A stretch of DNA of 15,231 bases from Methanobacteriota archaeon (GTDB taxonomy: Archaea; Thermoplasmatota; Poseidoniia; Poseidoniales; Poseidoniaceae): NCBI GenBank assembly GCA_018662715.1, contig JABJFP010000217.1:1-15231 (forward strand), written 5' to 3'. The position numbers and the translations under genes were made by a program. Shown piece by piece: positions 1 to 6,737 of this stretch; the first letter of the stretch is position 1, and each line of letters starts with the position of its first letter. The notes beneath the pieces are model-generated. The model was not told the DNA's origin. It worked only from the letters and a program-made list of their open reading frames with translations, and made no database searches.

Positions 1-1196
1 CGTGAGGATTGACCAATGAATTTGTCAGGTTTCAGTCCTTCAATCGTACTTAATCTCGCCACAAGGTTGCTCACGGTGTCTCTAAATTCTGTAAATACGA
101 GTATTTTACCGTCTGGTTTTTGTCCAATCTCTTGTCTCACGAGCCGTTCAACAACAGATGTCTTGGGATGCAATTCTTCAATATCCGCCAAGGATTTACG
201 CAATTCATGAATGACCGGTAAAGACAACAGACGATTGGTTTTTCTTCCTTCCCGACCTTCTATCTCTGCTCGCTCTAGAAACGAATGTGCAACCTCTGTA
301 CCTTGTGTTTTGAGGAGGTTGACGAGCATGTGCATCCGGCGAAGGTCTGCAACTCTACGAGCAGCATCATAACCTCGGACATCACGCTGTTGGATGGCTC
401 TACTTGCCCGTAATTGGGCTTTTTCGATATCACCCGAAGATACATGTTCTTTCGGAGCGAGGAATCCGAGTTGTTGGAGATGCTTTGCTTCGGATAAAAA
501 ATGCTCCTCTAATGGTGTTATCAGCAAACCTAGTGAAGGGGGGAGTTCAATGAACTCCTCATGAATGTTCATGTCAACATCGAACGGTTTGACGAGTGGT
601 TCATCACGCTTTGAGACATCTACCACTTGGATGCCAAGATTTCTTTGAACATCATCGATGTGCCTTGCATTAGAGCCAGGGCTTGCTGTTGCTGCTAAGA
701 TGCGACCATCGGGGCGGGCCCTACGATACAACTTCCCCACCTGTGCATATGCGTGATTCCCTGTTGCATGATGTGCTTCATCAACGATGAGCAACCCAAC
801 CTCGCTGAGATTGATAGTGCCGCTTTGAGCGTCATTCCGAATAACCTGAGGTGTTGCCATCAGGACTCTTGCTTGCTCCCACAACGTCTTCCGTTTTCCA
901 GGTGCGGTCTCACCCGTGTAGGCAACGATTTCATCATGAGGTAACTTGAGGTGTTGCTGTGCCATGCTTCTTTGCTGGTCAACCAAACCAGTTGTTGGTG
1001 CGATGAGGATGATCTTCTCAACACCTCTGCGAAGGTATTCGGCCATCACCATCCACTCTACGGCGGTTTTTCCAAACCCTGTCGGCATGACCATCAATGT
1101 TGAAGCTGAAAGGCACCGTTCCAGTGAACGAATTTGGTATGCTCTGGCTTCAACACCGTCATGAAGAAACGGATGCTGGACGGTAGGCATTGCCAT
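1..1196 (-). CDS. hef: Hef/FANCM-type DNA helicase, N-terminal part (3' end outside window)
   Basis: This is a superfamily 2 DNA helicase of the Hef/FANCM/Mph1 family, which remodels stalled forks and branched DNA. Reading the reverse strand from the ATG at 1196 gives 398 open codons to the window edge. Visible motifs are Q-motif-like ARAYQIRSLERCL (residues 17-29), Walker A PTGFGKT (38-44), DEAHH (139-143), TASPG (170-174) and motif IV-like ILVFTEFRDTV (365-375). The helical stretch at about 225-345 fits the thumb-like insert between the two RecA lobes that is typical of Hef. The start could also be the ATG two codons downstream (1190); GGGA lies just upstream of the first. The C-terminal ERCC4 nuclease and HhH domains of classical Hef would lie outside the window, so their presence is unknown. 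The gene diverges from the ribosomal operon. The family call is firm; helicase-only versus helicase-nuclease cannot be decided. Confidence 0.85.
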   Translation of the reverse strand, partial: MAMPTVQHPFLHDGVEARAYQIRSLERCLSASTLMVMPTGFGKTAVEWMVMAEYLRRGVEKIILIAPTTGLVDQQRSMAQQHLKLPHDEIVAYTGETAPGKRKTLWEQARVLMATPQVIRNDAQSGTINLSEVGLLIVDEAHHATGNHAYAQVGKLYRRARPDGRILAATASPGSNARHIDDVQRNLGIQVVDVSKRDEPLVKPFDVDMNIHEEFIELPPSLGLLITPLEEHFLSEAKHLQQLGFLAPKEHVSSGDIEKAQLRASRAIQQRDVRGYDAARRVADLRRMHMLVNLLKTQGTEVAHSFLERAEIEGREGRKTNRLLSLPVIHELRKSLADIEELHPKTSVVERLVRQEIGQKPDGKILVFTEFRDTVSNLVARLSTIEGLKPDKFIGQSS

Positions 1197-1340
1197 TACT
1201 TCCCGTCAAGGGTTCAAAAGGATGATGTGGAGAGTGGATGGTAACTGAAAGTGTCGGCGAACAGATTTTGTCAAGCAAAAGGTTTGAAGACCCTCAATTC
1301 CAATGGCGTCACACGCATTCCTCTCTTCTGCTAGACCGAA

Positions 1341-1354
1341 CCGCATATATACGG
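1341..1354. promoter_or_regulatory. Candidate TATA box, near-palindromic
   Basis: CCGCATATATACGG matches its own reverse complement at 12 of 14 positions around an ATATAT core, and is the best TATA-like element in the divergent gap. With archaeal spacing of about 25 bases, + strand transcription would begin near 1375, giving uL3 a leader of roughly 165 bases. The symmetry would also allow TBP to direct transcription leftward toward the helicase gene. I see no clear BRE on either side, so orientation is uncertain. Confidence 0.45.
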
Positions 1355-1399
1355 GAGGTAAGTCGGAGGGTTGCTCAAAGGTGAGTAGCCAGACACACT

Positions 1400-1429
1400 G
1401 GGCCATCCCCCGAGGACCCCAACTGGCCC
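1400..1429 (+). other. Inverted repeat in the uL3 leader (GGGCCA/TGGCCC)
   Basis: GGGCCA at 1400-1405 can pair with TGGCCC at 1424-1429, a six-pair GC-rich stem around an 18-base loop. CCAG at 1389-1392 can instead pair with CTGG at 1398-1401. The two stems share bases 1400-1401, so they exclude each other. This was seen by eye only; no folding energy was computed. Confidence 0.35.
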
Positions 1430-1491
1430 TTTCCCCACTCGTGGGAATGGGACTCCGTGTCACGGCTTCTACGCTGTATGTGCCCTCGTAC

Positions 1492-1507
1492 GCCCCTTCG
1501 GTGGGGC
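1492..1507 (+). other. Hairpin just upstream of the uL3 start (GCCCC/GGGGC)
   Basis: GCCCC at 1492-1496 pairs with GGGGC at 1503-1507 around the loop TTCGGT. It lies about 20 bases before the uL3 Shine-Dalgarno sequence (1529-1533) and leaves that site free, so it would not block initiation directly. It could be part of a leader structure read by a ribosomal protein, but this is inference. Confidence 0.45.
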
Positions 1508-1528
1508 CAATTCGTTGTAGAAAATAAT

Positions 1529-1533
1529 GGAGG
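1529..1533 (+). promoter_or_regulatory. Shine-Dalgarno site that sets the uL3 start
   Basis: GGAGG lies eight bases before the ATG at 1542. It overlaps the alternative in-frame ATG at 1527, so that codon has no usable ribosome binding site of its own. This supports 1542 as the true start. Confidence 0.75.
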
Positions 1534-1541
1534 AATCCAAG

Positions 1542-2561
1542 ATGGCAAAACGAAACCACCCACGCCGTGGATCGATGGCGTTCAGCCCGCGCAAGCGAGC
1601 GAGCCGCACATTCGGACACGTCAAGTCGTGGCCCACAACCGATGCAAGCGAAGTCCGAGTGCAAGGATTTGCTGGCTGGAAAGCCGGCATGACCCACATT
1701 CTGGCTCGTGATTTAAACCCCCGAAGTACATCTGCAGGACAAGAAGTTCGAGTCCCTGTAACTGTCGTTGAATGCCCAAAGATGCGCATTCTCGGCGTTC
1801 GTGGTTACCAAATGACTCCCTACGGCAAGCAAGCTGCGGGCGAAGTTTGGGCTGACGCAGAAAAGATTACTGAAGCATTCCCTGAACTCTTCAAGAGAGT
1901 TCCAACACGAAAGGTCCATGACGCAACCAAGCACATGGAAAATTTGGTCAATGCTGACCTTTGTGAAATTCGCCTGATCGTATCAACCCAACCTGGTTCC
2001 CTTGCTAGCGTCTCTACTAAGGTTCCTGACGTTATGGAAATGGGATTGGATGGAGGCTCTTTCGAAGACCAACTCAACTGGGCCAGCGAGCACATGGGCG
2101 AAGAATACTCCTTTGCTGATGCATTCGAAGAAGGCATCCTAACCGACATTGTCGCAGTTACCAAAGGATACGGATGGCAAGGTGTCATCAAGCGATTCGG
2201 TGGAAAGCTTCAATCTCACAAGAACTCAAAGAAGCGCCGACAGCACGGAAACATGGGTGCTTTCGGTGACGGATACGTCCGAAAGACCATCCGCCAAGGT
2301 GGTCAAACCGGATACCATCAGCGAACTGAGTACAACAAGCGCATCTTGCGAGTCGCTAATCCAGAAGATCACTCCATTACTCCGTCGGGCGGCTTCCTCC
2401 ACTATGGCGAAGTCAAGTCGGATTACATTCTCGTTAAGGGAAGCGTACCCGGGCCTGCAAAGCGCCTTATTCGATTCCGAGACGCAACACGCGGCTCAGA
2501 CCGAACACTACATGATTACGAAATCACCTATGTCAGTACGGCATCAAAGCAGGGGGCCTGA
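1542..2561 (+). CDS. rpl3: Large ribosomal subunit protein uL3
   Basis: uL3 binds 23S rRNA near the peptidyl transferase centre and is an early assembly protein of the 50S subunit. The 339-residue product is of normal archaeal length. It begins MAKRNHPRRGSMAFSPRKRA, like other archaeal uL3, followed by KSWP (about 29-32). The conserved core VTKGYGWQGVIKRFGGK is near residues 207-223, then a basic loop HKNSKKRRQHGNMGAFGDG, and SVPGPAKRLIRFR near the C-terminus. An in-frame ATG at 1527 would add five residues, but the Shine-Dalgarno GGAGG at 1529-1533 favours 1542. It is the first gene of the operon; uL4 starts two bases after its stop codon. Confidence 0.97.
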   Translation: MAKRNHPRRGSMAFSPRKRASRTFGHVKSWPTTDASEVRVQGFAGWKAGMTHILARDLNPRSTSAGQEVRVPVTVVECPKMRILGVRGYQMTPYGKQAAGEVWADAEKITEAFPELFKRVPTRKVHDATKHMENLVNADLCEIRLIVSTQPGSLASVSTKVPDVMEMGLDGGSFEDQLNWASEHMGEEYSFADAFEEGILTDIVAVTKGYGWQGVIKRFGGKLQSHKNSKKRRQHGNMGAFGDGYVRKTIRQGGQTGYHQRTEYNKRILRVANPEDHSITPSGGFLHYGEVKSDYILVKGSVPGPAKRLIRFRDATRGSDRTLHDYEITYVSTASKQGA

Positions 2562-2563
2562 AG

Positions 2564-3445
2564 ATGAAGGTCGCTGTAAAAGATATCGTGAACACCATCA
2601 CTCAAGACGAGTTGGATGCTGGAAAACTCACTGTGCGCTTCGATGTTGAAGTCTCAGACGGTTCCAACATGACGCTCCCTGAAGTGTTCAGCACTGAAGT
2701 CCGAGAAGACTTGGTTAAACTTGCTGTAGCCTCTAGCCGAGCAAACCGCCGACAACCATACGGTTCTCGCCCTCACATCGGAAAGCGAAAGCCAATGGCC
2801 GGTATGAAACACTCCGTCGAATGGTGGGGTAAGGGTCGTGGTGTGTCTCGTATCATGCGACGCACAGGACAACGCCGTGGTGCTCAGAACCCCCACACAC
2901 TGGGTGGTCGCCGAGCCCACGGACCTAAGGTCGAAAAAGACTGGTCTCGTAAACTCAATCAAAAAGAGCGCCAAGCTGCTCGTAACTCTGCTCTTGCAGC
3001 AACGGTCTCCATGGAGACCGTTTCCGCCCGAGGCCACCGATTTGACGAAGAAGTAGAACATCTACCAATCGTTCTAGGCAACTACGCCGAAATCGTTGAT
3101 GGAAAGACAACTGAATACGACATTGAATCGTTCAACCATGGCTCAGCAACTCGAAAGGCAGCTGCTATCTTTGACCAACTTGGCCTAGGCCCAGATCTTG
3201 ACCGTGCCCGAAACGGCCGCAAGATTCGTGCTGGAAAGGCAACAATGCGTGGACGAGTTCACAAAACTCCTAAGTCCGTTCTCTTGGTTGTCAAGGAAAA
3301 GGCTGGACTTGCAAAGGCCGTCCGCAACCTACCTGGTGTTGACGTGGTCGCAGCAAAGGATCTCTGTGCTGAAGACCTTGCTCCAGGTGGCGACCTTGGT
3401 CGACTCACCGTCTTTACCAAATCTGCTTTGGAGGCAATGAACTGA
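2564..3445 (+). CDS. rpl4: Large ribosomal subunit protein uL4
   Basis: uL4 (archaeal L4/L1e type) binds domain I of 23S rRNA and extends a loop into the polypeptide exit tunnel. The 293-residue product shows LPEVFSTEVREDLV (about 38-51), ANRRQPYGSRPHIGKRK (about 60-76), GGRRAHGPKVEKDWS (about 114-128), then RAGKATMRGRVHKTPKSVL and RNLPGVDVV, ending in APGGDLGRLTVFTKSAL. It is somewhat longer than the roughly 250-265 residues I expect for archaea, mostly through small insertions in the tunnel-loop half (for example GMKHSVEWWGKGRGVSRI). A purine-rich AGGGGG at 2551-2556, inside the end of uL3, serves as ribosome binding site. In bacteria and some archaea r-proteins of this operon repress their own mRNA; whether uL4 does so here is unknown. 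Confidence 0.97.
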   Translation: MKVAVKDIVNTITQDELDAGKLTVRFDVEVSDGSNMTLPEVFSTEVREDLVKLAVASSRANRRQPYGSRPHIGKRKPMAGMKHSVEWWGKGRGVSRIMRRTGQRRGAQNPHTLGGRRAHGPKVEKDWSRKLNQKERQAARNSALAATVSMETVSARGHRFDEEVEHLPIVLGNYAEIVDGKTTEYDIESFNHGSATRKAAAIFDQLGLGPDLDRARNGRKIRAGKATMRGRVHKTPKSVLLVVKEKAGLAKAVRNLPGVDVVAAKDLCAEDLAPGGDLGRLTVFTKSALEAMN

Positions 3446-3454
3446 GGTGATATC

Positions 3455-3712
3455 ATGAACGCATACGACATTATCATTCAACCATGGCTCACTGAGAAAT
3501 CCATGGAAGCTCGTACTACCGAGCAACGCCTTGAATTCATTGTTCGCCGAAGTGCAACAAAGTCTCAAATCGCACGTGCTGTTGAAACCATCTTCGATGT
3601 AGAAGTCGCTAAGGTCAACGTACGTAATTCAAAGCACGGCAAGCATGCATCTGTCAAACTTGCTGAAGGCTATGACGCAGAAGACGCTGCTATGCGTCTG
3701 GGAGCATTCTGA
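3455..3712 (+). CDS. rpl23: Large ribosomal subunit protein uL23
   Basis: uL23 sits at the exit of the polypeptide tunnel and is a docking site for SRP and the SecY translocon. The 85-residue product has the compact archaeal form: DIIIQPWLTEKSM (residues 5-17), LEFIVRRSATKSQIARAVE (about 26-44), FDVEVAKVNVRNSKHGKHA, and an acidic helix ending in GAF. The upstream GAGGTGAT (3444-3451) overlaps the uL4 stop codon, leaving three bases before the ATG. The upstream neighbour's termination and this gene's initiation are therefore probably coupled. Confidence 0.96.
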   Translation: MNAYDIIIQPWLTEKSMEARTTEQRLEFIVRRSATKSQIARAVETIFDVEVAKVNVRNSKHGKHASVKLAEGYDAEDAAMRLGAF

Positions 3713-3723
3713 GGTGATTTATC

Positions 3724-4440
3724 ATGGGTAAGAGAATTCGAGCACAACGAAAAGGTTCCTCACCACGTTACCGCGTGGCGAGCCACCGATTCCCTGGAAA
3801 GAACCGCATGCCTCGCGACAAAGACGTGGTTTGCGAAGTTACAGAACTGGTTCACAGTCCTGTTCACAGTGCACCACTCGCACGTGTGAAGACGCCTAAC
3901 GGCGATACAACACTGGTTGCCGCAACCGAAGGAATTGCCATCGGTAGCAAAATCGCAATTGGAGACAATGTCGCCCTCCGACCAGGAAACATTACCGAAA
4001 TCGGTAACATTCCTGAAGGGACAGCAATCAACAACCTTGAACTTCGCCCTGGCGATGGTGGAAAGGTTGCTCGTTCGGCAGGTAACTCCTGTATGGTTGA
4101 GGCACGCGTCGGCGAAATGGTCCGTATTCGTATGCCCTCTGGTTCCCTCAAGGAACTTTCAACCAAGTGCCGAGCCACCATCGGTGTGCTCGCTGGCCAC
4201 GGTCGAGAAGAGATGCCACTTCGAACTGCTGGTGCTGCTTACTACAAGGCTAAGGCCCGTGGTAAGCTTTACCCGCATGTCTCCGGTGTCGCAATGAATC
4301 CAGTGGACCACCCGCACGGTGGTGGAAACCACCAAGCTGTTCACGGACCAAACTCCGTTGCTCGTGGTACGCCACCGGGCGCTAAGGTTGGTTTGATCGC
4401 ACCGAGCCGTACTGGCCGAGGACGAGGTAAGAAAATTTGA
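3724..4440 (+). CDS. rpl2: Large ribosomal subunit protein uL2
   Basis: uL2 is a primary 23S rRNA binder needed for subunit association and peptidyl transferase activity. The 238-residue product has the archaeal length. It starts MGKRIRAQRKGSSPRYRVASHRFPG. The OB-fold and SH3-like halves meet around ELRPGDGGKVARSAGNSC (about 107-124). The hallmark GVAMNPVDHPHGGGNH with its conserved histidines is at about 189-204, and the tail is GLIAPSRTGRGRGKKI. The GAGGTGAT at 3711-3718 overlaps the stop of uL23 and precedes the ATG by five bases. Confidence 0.98.
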   Translation: MGKRIRAQRKGSSPRYRVASHRFPGKNRMPRDKDVVCEVTELVHSPVHSAPLARVKTPNGDTTLVAATEGIAIGSKIAIGDNVALRPGNITEIGNIPEGTAINNLELRPGDGGKVARSAGNSCMVEARVGEMVRIRMPSGSLKELSTKCRATIGVLAGHGREEMPLRTAGAAYYKAKARGKLYPHVSGVAMNPVDHPHGGGNHQAVHGPNSVARGTPPGAKVGLIAPSRTGRGRGKKI

Positions 4441-4451
4441 GGTGATGATGT

Positions 4452-4940
4452 ATGGCACGTAAGAAGAAGTCCTTTATGACCCCCAAAGCAAGCCGACGTA
4501 AGGCACGAAAGCGCCTTTCAACCACGTCAGCCCGTGTTAAGAAAGAATTCACCTACCGTGGATTCAATCTTGAACAACTTGAAGCCATGCCACTATGGCC
4601 CGATGAAAGCAGTGAAGACTACATTGTTGGTCTTCTGCCTTCGCGAGCCCGCCGTAGCATGGGCCGTGGAATGTCTGTTGAGAACGAGCATTTCCTTGCT
4701 CGCATGAACCGATCGGGCGCCCGCACCATGCGTACGCACCGCCGAGACATGCCCATTCTTCCACAATTTGTTGGCCGACGTATCGCAATATACAACGGAC
4801 AACATTTCGTTGAGGTCGAAATCAAGCCAGAGATGATTGGACATTATCTTGGTGAATTTGCTGTGACACGCCGTGGCGTTGCACACAGTGGACCTGGTGT
4901 CGGTGCAACCAAATCGTCAAAGCACGTTCCATTGAAGTGA
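4452..4940 (+). CDS. rps19: Small ribosomal subunit protein uS19
   Basis: uS19 lies in the head of the 30S subunit near uS13, contacting the decoding-side tRNA and the intersubunit bridge. The 162-residue product has the archaeal layout: a basic N-terminal tail, then EFTYRGFNLEQLEAMPLWP (about 31-49), the loop LLPSRARRSMGRGMS, the core MRTHRRDMPILPQFVGRRIAIYNGQHFVEVEI, and HYLGEFAVTRRGVAHSGPGVGATKSSK at the C-terminus. It is slightly longer than many archaeal homologues because of the basic N-terminal tail. GAGGTGAT at 4439-4446 overlaps the uL2 stop and sets the start at 4452. Confidence 0.96.
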   Translation: MARKKKSFMTPKASRRKARKRLSTTSARVKKEFTYRGFNLEQLEAMPLWPDESSEDYIVGLLPSRARRSMGRGMSVENEHFLARMNRSGARTMRTHRRDMPILPQFVGRRIAIYNGQHFVEVEIKPEMIGHYLGEFAVTRRGVAHSGPGVGATKSSKHVPLK

Positions 4941-4951
4941 GGTGAAAAGAT

Positions 4952-5548
4952 ATGTCAAAGCGAAACCAAATGGACCGTCGAACCCGACGAAAACAACTTC
5001 CTCAATCTGGATACACTCAGCTTCTGCAAGGCAGCCGCCTTGCTACTGCCCGCTCAGTACAAGTTGACATGCACGTGAAGCACTGCTTCGAAGTATGCCG
5101 TGCAATCAAGAACAAGACTGCTGGCGAAGCAATTGCCTTCCTTAACCAAGTGCTCAAGATTGATTCAAACCGTGCAGATGTTCGTCGTAAGGCAGCAGCT
5201 GTCCCCTTCCGCCTTGGGAGTGGAAACAAGCGCAAGCGTCGTTCAGGACCTTCTATGGTCGGACACCGAAAAGGTGGAATCGGACCAGGTCGTTTCCCTG
5301 TAAAGGCTTCTCGTGAAATCATCAAGGTGATTGAGAGCGCAATGGAAAACGCACGTTATCAATACGAAGACATTGACGCTGAAGAAATGCTCATCACGCA
5401 CATCGCTGCTCACCGTGGACGAATCCGCAAGGGATGGATCCCACGAGCCCGTGGCCGTGCTACTCCAAGCAACCACTACCAAGTGAACTTGGAGGTCTTC
5501 CTCGAAGACATGAACACCACTGTCGACGAGTTGGAGGACGAATTCTGA
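4952..5548 (+). CDS. rpl22: Large ribosomal subunit protein uL22
   Basis: uL22 lines the narrowest part of the polypeptide exit tunnel and contacts all 23S rRNA domains. Core motifs are GEAIAFLNQVL (about 50-60), AVPFR, RKGGIGPGRFPVKASREIIKVIESAMENA (about 107-135), ITHIAAHRGRIRKGWIPRARGRATPSNHYQ (about 147-177). At 198 residues it is longer than the roughly 150-160 usual for archaea. The excess is a basic N-terminal tail of about 30 residues, a basic insertion GSGNKRKRRSGPSM before the GIGPGR motif, and an acidic tail DELEDEF. GAGGTGA at 4939-4945 overlaps the uS19 stop. Confidence 0.95.
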   Translation: MSKRNQMDRRTRRKQLPQSGYTQLLQGSRLATARSVQVDMHVKHCFEVCRAIKNKTAGEAIAFLNQVLKIDSNRADVRRKAAAVPFRLGSGNKRKRRSGPSMVGHRKGGIGPGRFPVKASREIIKVIESAMENARYQYEDIDAEEMLITHIAAHRGRIRKGWIPRARGRATPSNHYQVNLEVFLEDMNTTVDELEDEF

Positions 5549-5558
5549 GGTGATTATC

Positions 5559-6218
5559 ATGAGTAAGAAAAGTATTGTACAAACCATCATCAACCGAAAC
5601 GTTGAGCGACAGCTCGTACGTGAGTTCTTGATTAAGAACACCAAGAAATCCGGATTCGGAGGATTGGAGATTCGCCGAACTCCTGCAGGTACTGACGTTA
5701 CTGTTCACGCAGAACGCCCAGGTATGGTCATCGGCCGTAAAGGAAAGATCATCAACGACCTTCAAAGTCGTCTAAGTCAAGAATTTGAACTTTACAACCC
5801 CAAACTAAAGGTTGAAGAAGTCAAGAAACCCGTTCTTAACGCTCAAGTCATGGCTGAGAAAATTGCAGCATCCCTTGAACGGGGATGGTACCACCGCCGA
5901 GCCTGTCACAGTGCAGCCCAGAATATCATGGATGCAGGGGCTCGTGGAGTCATCGTAACCGTTGCTGGAAAACTCACTGGTTCTCGAAACCGAACTGAAA
6001 AGTACATCCGTGGACACGTCAAGTACTGTGGTGAAACCGCACTCCAACACATGGACAAAGGTTACTCCGTTGCAGTAAAGAAACTCGGAACCATCGGGGT
6101 TACCCTGCAAATCATGCGACCAGGTACCAAACTACCTCACGAAATCACCATCTTTTCCGATGAGGAATTGAAGGTGCAAGCAGCTCAAGAAGAGATTGAA
6201 GGAGCGGACGCACAATGA
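5559..6218 (+). CDS. rps3: Small ribosomal subunit protein uS3
   Basis: uS3 shapes the mRNA entry channel of the 30S head and contributes to mRNA unwinding. The 219-residue product begins MSKKSIVQTIINRNVERQLV. It contains a type 2 KH domain with the GXXG loop in GMVIGRKGKIINDLQSRL (about 53-70), then the C-terminal domain with SGTKL-like PGTKLPHEITIF. A GTG at 5550 in the same frame would add three residues, but it lies inside the Shine-Dalgarno sequence GAGGTGAT (5547-5554), so the ATG at 5559 is preferred. The end overlaps uL29 by ATGA. Confidence 0.97.
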   Translation: MSKKSIVQTIINRNVERQLVREFLIKNTKKSGFGGLEIRRTPAGTDVTVHAERPGMVIGRKGKIINDLQSRLSQEFELYNPKLKVEEVKKPVLNAQVMAEKIAASLERGWYHRRACHSAAQNIMDAGARGVIVTVAGKLTGSRNRTEKYIRGHVKYCGETALQHMDKGYSVAVKKLGTIGVTLQIMRPGTKLPHEITIFSDEELKVQAAQEEIEGADAQ

Positions 6219-6412
6219 GTTTCGTCTCCAATCGTGAAATCGCTTCCATGAGTGCAGAAGCCCGTGAGGCTCGCCTGCTGGAACTCCAAGAGGAGTTGTT
6301 GCAATTGCGGGCTGAGAAAGCGCTTGGTGGGACACCATCTAACATGGGTGCATACAAGGCTACTCGCCGAAGTATCGCCCGCCTAAAGACACACATGAGT
6401 AGTCAAAACTGA
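6215..6412 (+). CDS. rpl29: Large ribosomal subunit protein uL29
   Basis: uL29 is a small helical-hairpin protein at the tunnel exit next to uL23, where nascent-chain factors bind. The 65-residue product has two helices: one around MSAEAREARLLELQEELLQLRAEKA (split here at about 12-36) and one around YKATRRSIARLKTHM (about 46-60), joined by GGTPSNMGA. The start ATG overlaps the last bases of uS3 (ATGA at 6215-6218), implying translational coupling. Confidence 0.94.
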   Translation: MSFVSNREIASMSAEAREARLLELQEELLQLRAEKALGGTPSNMGAYKATRRSIARLKTHMSSQN

Positions 6413-6436
6413 ATCGAGGAGAGGTGAAGAATAACG

Positions 6437-6736
6437 ATGGCTGCTATTTGTAACGTATGTGGACTCCCTGATGAGTTGTGCATCTGTCAAGAAATTGCAA
6501 AAGAGCAACAAAAAGCAATCCTATCCACCGACCGAAGACGCTATGGAAAAATCGTAACAAAAGTTGAGGGAATTGAAGATTCAGCAATCGACATCAATCA
6601 ACTAGCAAAACTACTCAAAAACAAATGTGCAGCAGGTGGGACAGTTAAGGGACGATTAATTGAACTTCAAGGAGACCACAAAAAGAAAGCTGCTGAAGTA
6701 CTCAAGAACAATGGATTTAACGTGGAGGTGAGATGA
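6437..6736 (+). CDS. sui1: Translation initiation factor aIF1 (SUI1/eIF1 family)
   Basis: aIF1 binds the 30S P-site region and enforces start-codon fidelity. The 99-residue product starts with a probable zinc knuckle, CNVCGLPDELCIC (cysteines 5, 8, 15, 17). The SUI1 fold follows: RRRYGKIVTKVEGIE (about 33-47), LAKLLKNKCAAGGTVKGRLIELQGDHKKKAAEVLKNNGFNVEVR to the end. The gap from uL29 is 24 bases, one of the longest in the cluster, with its own GAGGTGA at 6421-6427. Bases 6481-6720 are about 39% G+C (93 of 240 counted), clearly lower than the ribosomal genes around it, with many A-ending codons. Presence between uL29 and uS17 is known from euryarchaeal operons, so this is not a foreign insertion. 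Confidence 0.95.
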   Translation: MAAICNVCGLPDELCICQEIAKEQQKAILSTDRRRYGKIVTKVEGIEDSAIDINQLAKLLKNKCAAGGTVKGRLIELQGDHKKKAAEVLKNNGFNVEVR

Positions 6737-6737
6737 G

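Larger units (their letters stand above)
1197..1541. other. Divergent intergenic region / uL3 operon leader
   Basis: This 345-base stretch separates the helicase gene from uL3 and holds no convincing gene. The left part (1197-1340) shows nothing I recognise. A TATA-like element sits at 1341-1354. The right part is GC-rich: 77 of the 120 bases from 1391 to 1510 are G or C, by direct count. It contains several short inverted repeats (1389-1401, 1400-1429, 1434-1445, 1455-1465, 1492-1507). Open frames crossing it on both strands do not resemble any family I know and mostly run antisense into uL3. It is most simply the promoter and a structured 5' untranslated leader, but a separate small RNA gene cannot be excluded. 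Confidence 0.6.

Noticed and set aside
1321..1526. tRNA, SRP RNA or RNase P RNA in the GC-rich intergenic region on either strand
   Set aside because: I looked for the conserved segments of these RNAs and found none; only short local stems are present.
1447..1527. A 26-codon open frame in the leader (MGLRVTASTLYVPSYAPSVG...) whose TAA overlaps the ATG at 1527, suggesting a regulatory upstream ORF
   Set aside because: No good Shine-Dalgarno precedes its ATG, its frame crosses the strongest hairpin, and the ATG at 1527 is probably not the uL3 start. The overlap is likely chance.
1206..1697. Long antisense open frame of 163 codons across the leader and the start of uL3
   Set aside because: It overlaps uL3 heavily, matches no family I recognise, and has the composition expected of a shadow frame opposite a GC-rich leader and an r-protein gene.
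5550..5558. GTG at 5550 as the uS3 start
   Set aside because: It lies within the Shine-Dalgarno sequence and adds three residues not expected in the family; the ATG at 5559 is better placed.
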